A stretch of 25,237 bases of DNA. It comes from a virus. The stretch spans positions 1 through 25,237 of IMG/VR virus record IMGVR_UViG_3300025828_003608; one strand, written 5' to 3'. Positions 21,242 to 25,237 of the stretch are shown here, piece by piece. How positions within the stretch are numbered: position 1 is the first letter of the stretch; every line of letters begins with the position of its first letter. Position numbers and translations under genes: made by a program. The notes beneath the pieces are model-generated. The model made no database searches and was not told the DNA's origin. It saw only the letters and a list, made by a program, of their open reading frames with translations.

Positions 21242-23215
21242 ATGGGCACTTTTAAACGTTTTAATAGGTCTTCAAATTATTTGGACAAAAAAATCCAAGA
21301 ATTAAATGAGGATATGAAAAAGAATGGTGTCCATTTAAAAGAGGACACTCAAAATTTTGATGCTGTTTTTAATTGGCGAGATCAATTTGAACAATATCAA
21401 AAAAAAGAAGAACAAAATGTAGATTTAGTTGAAGACATTATTGTAGAAGTTAGGGAAAAAAATAGGCATCTCTCATCTGTAGAGGCATCTATAAAAGAAG
21501 CAAAATTAAATGAGGCAAATGATATTTTTAATGAGTTATATGGTCGCCAGGTAGAAGGAGTTGCTATAGGGGTAATTAAGAATCATATTGGTGAGATTGA
21601 AACTTTAAAAGAAGATATTATTTTAGAGATACAAAAAGCAAAAGATTTAAGACTTCTTGAAACTAGATTAGATGAACTAGATTCTAGATATAAGATTCTG
21701 TCTGAAAAAGTTGCTAAAGGATCACAAAAAAAAGTTAGTGCAGATAGTCCTGTAACATTCTCTCAACTTCAAGATCATTATCAAAAACTTGTTGGTAAAC
21801 TCCAACAAGAACTTGCCATGGTTGGAAGTGGTGGTGGTGAAGTAAACTTACAATACCTTGATGACATTGTTGGTATTGCCACTAATGCTAGTGCATATGA
21901 TGGTAAGTATTTAAAATATGATCATTCAATTCAAAGATTTGTTTTCTCAACAGTGACAACTGGATTGTCAACTGAGACTCAGACATTAAACAATGTATTA
22001 GCACTTGGTAATACCTCTTCTTTAGGAATTAGTGTTGGTGTTGTAACTGCAACTTCTTTTGTTGGTGATGGTTCTGGATTAACTAATCTCCCTTCTGGTG
22101 GGGCTGGAGTTGGAACTAATGGAAGTATAAACACCACTGGAATTATTACTGCAGCATCATTTGTTGGTGATGGTTCTACTTTATCTGGTGTTGTTACTTC
22201 AGTATCTGGAGGTGCTGGAATTAATGTAAGTCAATCTACTGGTAGTATTATTATTACTGCTACTGGTGGATCAAGTTCTGGAATTGGTTATTCTGATCTC
22301 TCTGTATATGTTGGATCTCCTGGAATAAGTTCCTTATCTTATGATAGTGACTTTGGTATTTTTACATACATACCACCAAGTTTTTCTGGATATGCAACAA
22401 CTGAATCTATTGTAGGATTTACAACTGCTGGAGATCTTGTAGGTTTCTCCACTGCTGGAGATCTAGTTGGATTCTCTACCGCTGGAGATCTTGTGGGGTT
22501 CTCCACTGCTGGAGATCTTGTAGGGTTTACAACTGCTGGTGACCTTGTAGGGTTCTCTACCGCTGGAGATTTAGTTGGATTCTCTACTGCTGGAGATCTA
22601 GTTGGATTCTCTACCGCTGGAGATCTTGTAGGGTTTACAACTGCTGGTGACCTTGTAGGATTCTCTACTGCTGGAGATCTAGTTGGATTCTCTACTGCTG
22701 GAGATCTTGTAGGGTTTACAACTGCTGGTGACCTTGTAGGGTTTGTTACAACTGGAGATGTAACTGTAATTGGAATTGATACTAGCGGTACTTCTAATTT
22801 TACTAACGTTAATATTAGTGGAATCGTAACCTTTAGTTCTAGTGCTCTGTTTGGTGGCGGAACACAAGAAGCATTTGATACTTTGAATAGTTCTACGGGA
22901 ACGGTATCTCATGATTGTTCAACTGGACATATTTTTTACCACACTAATCCTTCGGCAAATTGGACAGCAAATCTCACTAATCTTACACTTAGTGCTGAGT
23001 ATGGAACTACAATCACAATTGTTGTAAATCAAAATGATCCTGCATTTATGCCAACATCACTGCAAATAGGTGGTGTATTGCAATCAATTAAGTGGCAGGG
23101 CAATTCAATACCATCTGGAACTGCATCTGGAATTGATGTTGTCTCCTTTAGTATTCTGAATGATGGTGGAACATATGTTGTAATGGGTCAAAGTGTTTCG
23201 TTTGGTGGAGTCTAA
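21242..23215 (+). CDS. Coiled-coil fibre protein with 9-residue repeats
   Basis: 657 residues from ATG 21242; a TTG directly before it is less likely. Residues 1-210 are charged and helical, with long heptad stretches (about 30-90 and 110-150). Phage-fibre modules follow, VVTATSFVGDGSGLTNLP and IITAASFVGDGSTLSGV, then twelve copies of a 9-residue unit (GF-S/T-TAGDLV), and a beta-rich C-terminal domain with LTLSAEYGTTITIVVNQ and YVVMGQSVSFGGV. This architecture fits a trimeric tail-fibre or neck-fibre protein. A late-type promoter precedes it and the following gene overlaps by one base, so the two are probably made together as virion parts. Confidence 0.75.
   Translation: MGTFKRFNRSSNYLDKKIQELNEDMKKNGVHLKEDTQNFDAVFNWRDQFEQYQKKEEQNVDLVEDIIVEVREKNRHLSSVEASIKEAKLNEANDIFNELYGRQVEGVAIGVIKNHIGEIETLKEDIILEIQKAKDLRLLETRLDELDSRYKILSEKVAKGSQKKVSADSPVTFSQLQDHYQKLVGKLQQELAMVGSGGGEVNLQYLDDIVGIATNASAYDGKYLKYDHSIQRFVFSTVTTGLSTETQTLNNVLALGNTSSLGISVGVVTATSFVGDGSGLTNLPSGGAGVGTNGSINTTGIITAASFVGDGSTLSGVVTSVSGGAGINVSQSTGSIIITATGGSSSGIGYSDLSVYVGSPGISSLSYDSDFGIFTYIPPSFSGYATTESIVGFTTAGDLVGFSTAGDLVGFSTAGDLVGFSTAGDLVGFTTAGDLVGFSTAGDLVGFSTAGDLVGFSTAGDLVGFTTAGDLVGFSTAGDLVGFSTAGDLVGFTTAGDLVGFVTTGDVTVIGIDTSGTSNFTNVNISGIVTFSSSALFGGGTQEAFDTLNSSTGTVSHDCSTGHIFYHTNPSANWTANLTNLTLSAEYGTTITIVVNQNDPAFMPTSLQIGGVLQSIKWQGNSIPSGTASGIDVVSFSILNDGGTYVVMGQSVSFGGV
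22418..22741 (+). repeat. Twelve 27-bp tandem repeats inside the fibre gene
   Basis: Each unit encodes F-S/T-T-A-G-D-L-V-G. The first-residue pattern is FTT, FST, FST, FST, twice, then FTT, FST, FST, FTT, a four-unit higher-order period of 108 bp with the last block one unit short. This points to growth by duplication of four-unit blocks. Confidence 0.9.
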
Positions 23216-24066
23216 TGCCATTTTTTAGTTCTTTTAGTAGTTCTTTTTTTGCTGGAAGAAGATCTACTGCATTCTCTACACTTAATCCTTGGGGACCATC
23301 GGATGAGTCTTCTTTAGTTGCTTGGTGGGATGCTTCAGATTCTTCAACTATTACAACATCTGGATCCACTGTAACAGAAATAGCAGATAAATCTGGTAAT
23401 TCTTTTACTATTTTTGGAACTAATACACCAACAACTACAACATTGAATGGACTTGATGCTATTGATTTTGATGGATCATTTGTTAGTGGTACTGATAGGG
23501 CATTGACTGCATCAAACACTAATTTTGGTATAACAGATGGTAATATTATTATTGTGGGTGCTTTGAATATTAATGGTGTAGGGAATGAAAGAGATTCTAT
23601 TTGGAGTATTTTAGATAATGACGGAAGTAATAATGATATTCATTTAAGAGCAGGAAATATCTCACAATTTATTGCTGCGTTTGAAACTGATGGTTTGGGA
23701 TCTTCGGGACTTGCTCTTTCTGGAGGAAATACTAGAAATTGGGCAGGTGGACCTTATCTTGGAGACACTATTCACTCTACTATTTGTGACTTCTCTGGTA
23801 ATGATATCTATGGTCGCATGAATGGAACACAAAGAATTAATATTGCGGATGAATATTTTACTGCAGTTAACATGTCAAACTCTACGTTTTTGATTCATGT
23901 TAACAGAGCAGAAAATAGAGAATTGGATGGTCAGTTTGCTGAACTTATGATCTTTAATAGTAATGATCAGGCATTGGCAGTTAAAGCAGAGGGTTATCTA
24001 GCACATAAATGGTCAATGACATCCCTTCTTCCCTCTGGTCACTTGTATAAAAATTCTGCCCCTTGA
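23215..24066 (+). CDS. LamG/concanavalin-like domain protein, probable fibre or adhesin
   Basis: 283 residues. SLVAWWDASDSSTIT (34-48) and VTEIADKSGN open the domain, ADQALAVKAEGYLAHKW-like residues near 260 and the end PSGHLYKNSAP close it. The W-W-D-A-S and EGYLAHKW...LP.xHxYK signatures are common in LamG-like beta-sandwiches of marine phages and bacteria. Such domains bind sugars or proteins. The ATG overlaps the fibre gene's stop (TAATG), suggesting a receptor-binding partner or tip for that fibre. No signal peptide. A short Ser/Phe-rich N-terminus (FFSSFSSSFFAGRR) may join it to the virion. Confidence 0.75.
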   Translation: MPFFSSFSSSFFAGRRSTAFSTLNPWGPSDESSLVAWWDASDSSTITTSGSTVTEIADKSGNSFTIFGTNTPTTTTLNGLDAIDFDGSFVSGTDRALTASNTNFGITDGNIIIVGALNINGVGNERDSIWSILDNDGSNNDIHLRAGNISQFIAAFETDGLGSSGLALSGGNTRNWAGGPYLGDTIHSTICDFSGNDIYGRMNGTQRINIADEYFTAVNMSNSTFLIHVNRAENRELDGQFAELMIFNSNDQALAVKAEGYLAHKWSMTSLLPSGHLYKNSAP

Positions 24067-24092
24067 CCTTCTGTGGGGGGTCCATGTATAAT
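24063..24092 (+). promoter_or_regulatory. Sigma70-like promoter upstream of psbA (distal)
   Basis: TTGACC (24063-24068), 18 bases, TATAAT (24087-24092). It overlaps the stop of the LamG-like gene. A start near 24099 would give a leader of about 237 bases. Confidence 0.65.
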
Positions 24093-24117
24093 ACGTGAGT
24101 CTTCGGGACACACCGAT

Positions 24118-24138
24118 TCAATCCAAATAAAGGATTGA
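24118..24138. repeat. Inverted repeat overlapping the second psbA -35
   Basis: tcaatcc (24118-24124) pairs with ggattga (24132-24138). The second arm holds most of the -35 of the promoter at 24135. It could be an operator or an RNA hairpin. Confidence 0.45.
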
Positions 24139-24168
24139 CAAATACGGAAAATCGAAGTACACTAAATA
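24135..24168 (+). promoter_or_regulatory. Second psbA promoter with overlapping late box
   Basis: TTGACA (24135-24140), 17 bases, TACACT (24158-24163). CTAAATA (24162-24168) overlaps this -10. This has the same arrangement as the promoter at 13242-13275. Confidence 0.6.
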
Positions 24169-24204
24169 AATCAACACGTTAAGGAATGTAACATTCTGTT
24201 AACC

Positions 24205-24290
24205 GTTGTAACACCTGCCGCTTGACCGAGACTAGGCAGGTATATCAATCCGTCTCTCATATCCTAGACTGAGGGTGTCTAGGAAATAAG
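24205..24290 (+). ncRNA. Structured psbA leader, possible PhotoRC-II-like motif
   Basis: Two hairpins lie in the psbA leader. acctgcc (24213-24219) pairs with ggcaggt (24235-24241) around a 15-base loop, and tcctagac (24262-24269) pairs with gtctagga (24277-24284) around a 7-base loop. ctagg in the first loop region can also pair with cctag of the second, allowing alternate folds. Structured RNAs named PhotoRC-I and -II are known before psbA in marine cyanobacteria and their phages. I infer membership from position and shape, not from a consensus match. Confidence 0.5.
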
Positions 24291-24335
24291 TACCTCCACC
24301 ATTTCCCTGATGGATCTACTTACTAGTTAATTAAA

Positions 24336-25237
24336 ATGTCTTCATCTACTCTTTCACGTCAACAACAATCGAATACTTGGGAACAGTTTTGCAATTGGGT
24401 AACCAGCACTGACAATCGTCTGTATGTTGGTTGGTTCGGAGTCCTCATGATTCCTTGCCTGCTCGCCGCTACTACTTGTTTCATCATTGCCTTTATTGGT
24501 GCTCCCCCTGTGGACATCGACGGCATCCGTGAACCCGTTGCTGGTTCGCTCATGTATGGTAACAACATCATCTCTGGTGCTGTTATCCCTAGCTCCAATG
24601 CTATTGGTCTCCACTTCTATCCCATCTGGGAAGCAGCATCTCTTGATGAATGGCTCTATAACGGCGGTCCTTTCCAACTGGTAGTCTTCCACTTCCTGAT
24701 CGGCATCTATGCATACATGGGACGTGAGTGGGAACTTTCTTACCGTCTGGGTATGCGTCCATGGATCTGTGTAGCATATTCTGCTCCAGTTGCTGCTGCG
24801 AGTGCAGTGTTCCTGGTCTATCCTTTTGGTCAAGGTTCTTTCTCCGATGCTATGCCCCTGGGTATCAGTGGCACCTTTAACTACATGCTTGTCTTCCAAG
24901 CAGAGCACAACATCCTGATGCACCCCTTCCACATGCTGGGTGTTGCTGGTGTCTTTGGTGGTTCTCTGTTCAGTGCGATGCACGGTTCTCTGGTTACTTC
25001 TTCTCTGGTTCGTGAGACCACTGAGAGTGAGTCCCAGAACTACGGCTACAAGTTCGGTCAAGAAGAAGAGACCTACAACATCGTTGCTGCTCATGGTTAC
25101 TTCGGTCGCCTGATCTTCCAATACGCTTCCTTCAACAACTCCCGTTCGCTGCACTTCTTCCTCGCAGCATGGCCTGTTGTCGGTATCTGGTTCACTGCAC
25201 TTGGTGTTTCTACGATGGCCTTCAATTTGAATGGCTT
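24336..25237 (+). CDS. psbA: Photosystem II D1 protein (3' partial)
   Basis: 300 codons are visible; the gene runs off the right edge. D1 forms the photosystem II reaction centre in the thylakoid membrane and binds the manganese cluster and plastoquinone QB. The sequence matches D1 throughout, with one extra residue near the N-terminus: Y162 (TyrZ), D171, E190, H191, H199 and H216 correspond to standard Y161, D170, E189, H190, H198 and H215. GREWELS carries Glu at standard position 130, the form tied to high-light D1 variants. Phage D1 replaces the fast-lost host protein during infection. Codons are markedly more GC rich than in the glycan block, consistent with host origin. No intron interrupts the visible part. 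No clear Shine-Dalgarno is seen. Confidence 0.97.
   Translation, partial: MSSSTLSRQQQSNTWEQFCNWVTSTDNRLYVGWFGVLMIPCLLAATTCFIIAFIGAPPVDIDGIREPVAGSLMYGNNIISGAVIPSSNAIGLHFYPIWEAASLDEWLYNGGPFQLVVFHFLIGIYAYMGREWELSYRLGMRPWICVAYSAPVAAASAVFLVYPFGQGSFSDAMPLGISGTFNYMLVFQAEHNILMHPFHMLGVAGVFGGSLFSAMHGSLVTSSLVRETTESESQNYGYKFGQEEETYNIVAAHGYFGRLIFQYASFNNSRSLHFFLAAWPVVGIWFTALGVSTMAFNLNG

Noticed and set aside
22418-22741. CRISPR-like regular repeats
   Set aside because: The 27-bp units are directly adjacent without spacers and stay in frame in a fibre gene, so they are protein repeats.
24093-24130. Possible tRNA-like fragment (gattcaatcc) upstream of psbA
   Set aside because: No acceptor stem or cloverleaf can be drawn; the sequence is explained by a simple inverted repeat.
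24354-25154. Minus-strand open frame of 266 codons opposite psbA
   Set aside because: It is antisense to a highly conserved D1 gene and has no recognisable domain; a codon-bias shadow.
24336-25237. Group I intron or homing endonuclease in psbA
   Set aside because: The D1 reading frame is continuous for 300 codons; any insertion would have to lie beyond the window.

Overview
The window is a piece of a tailed, T4-like cyanophage genome (a myovirus of marine Synechococcus or Prochlorococcus). The evidence is a set of virion fibre genes together with phage-borne photosynthesis genes: psbA (D1), two high-light-inducible (hli) genes, a plant-type ferredoxin (petF) and a ferredoxin-dependent bilin reductase that reads clearly as pcyA. 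Genes are packed tightly, many with ATGA or TAATG stop-start overlaps. Several gaps carry T4-late-like -10 boxes (ATAAATA or CTAAATA) and sigma70-like -35/-10 pairs. The first gene is open at the left edge of the window and psbA runs off the right edge.

Layout. (1) 1-3357: a collagen-like tail fibre with three similar globular inserts, overlapping a tail-collar (gp12-like) protein. (2) 3468-11655: an AT-rich block of eight glycan genes, namely a GH130/GT108-like beta-propeller, a DxD glycosyltransferase, an FkbM methyltransferase, a class I methyltransferase, a second FkbM, a GT2, a GT11 (alpha-1,2-fucosyltransferase type) and a 994-residue GT2-GT25-helical repeat-FkbM fusion. (3) 11665-13239: a nuclease-like protein that has lost its catalytic residues, pcyA, and an acidic coiled-coil protein. 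(4) 13240-15548: strong promoters and terminators around a secreted beta-barrel-like protein, small membrane proteins, hli, petF, a Prx5-type peroxiredoxin, a 56-residue protein and a second, minimal hli. (5) 15664-17432: a secreted lysozyme-like protein, two small proteins and a secreted HExxH protein, possibly a lysis or envelope module. (6) 17571-19577: small membrane proteins, an intact staphylococcal-nuclease-family protein and a proline-rich membrane protein. (7) 19567-21127, minus strand: three secreted proteins of unknown role. (8) 21242-24066: a coiled-coil fibre protein with twelve 27-bp repeats, and a LamG-like protein. (9) 24067-25237: a structured psbA leader and psbA.

How the parts may work together. 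PcyA needs reduced ferredoxin, and a phage ferredoxin is encoded about 1.6 kb downstream. D1, the hli proteins and the peroxiredoxin fit upkeep of photosynthetic electron flow and protection from oxidative damage during infection. The glycan block sits directly after the fibre genes, so it may decorate either the virion or the host envelope; the sequence does not decide between them. Three points stand out: the four-domain glycan enzyme encoded next to a collagen-like fibre, the pair of intact and dead nuclease paralogues, and a minus-strand gene with no canonical start codon. Several coding regions shorter than about 60 codons are included because overlaps or recognisable motifs support them.
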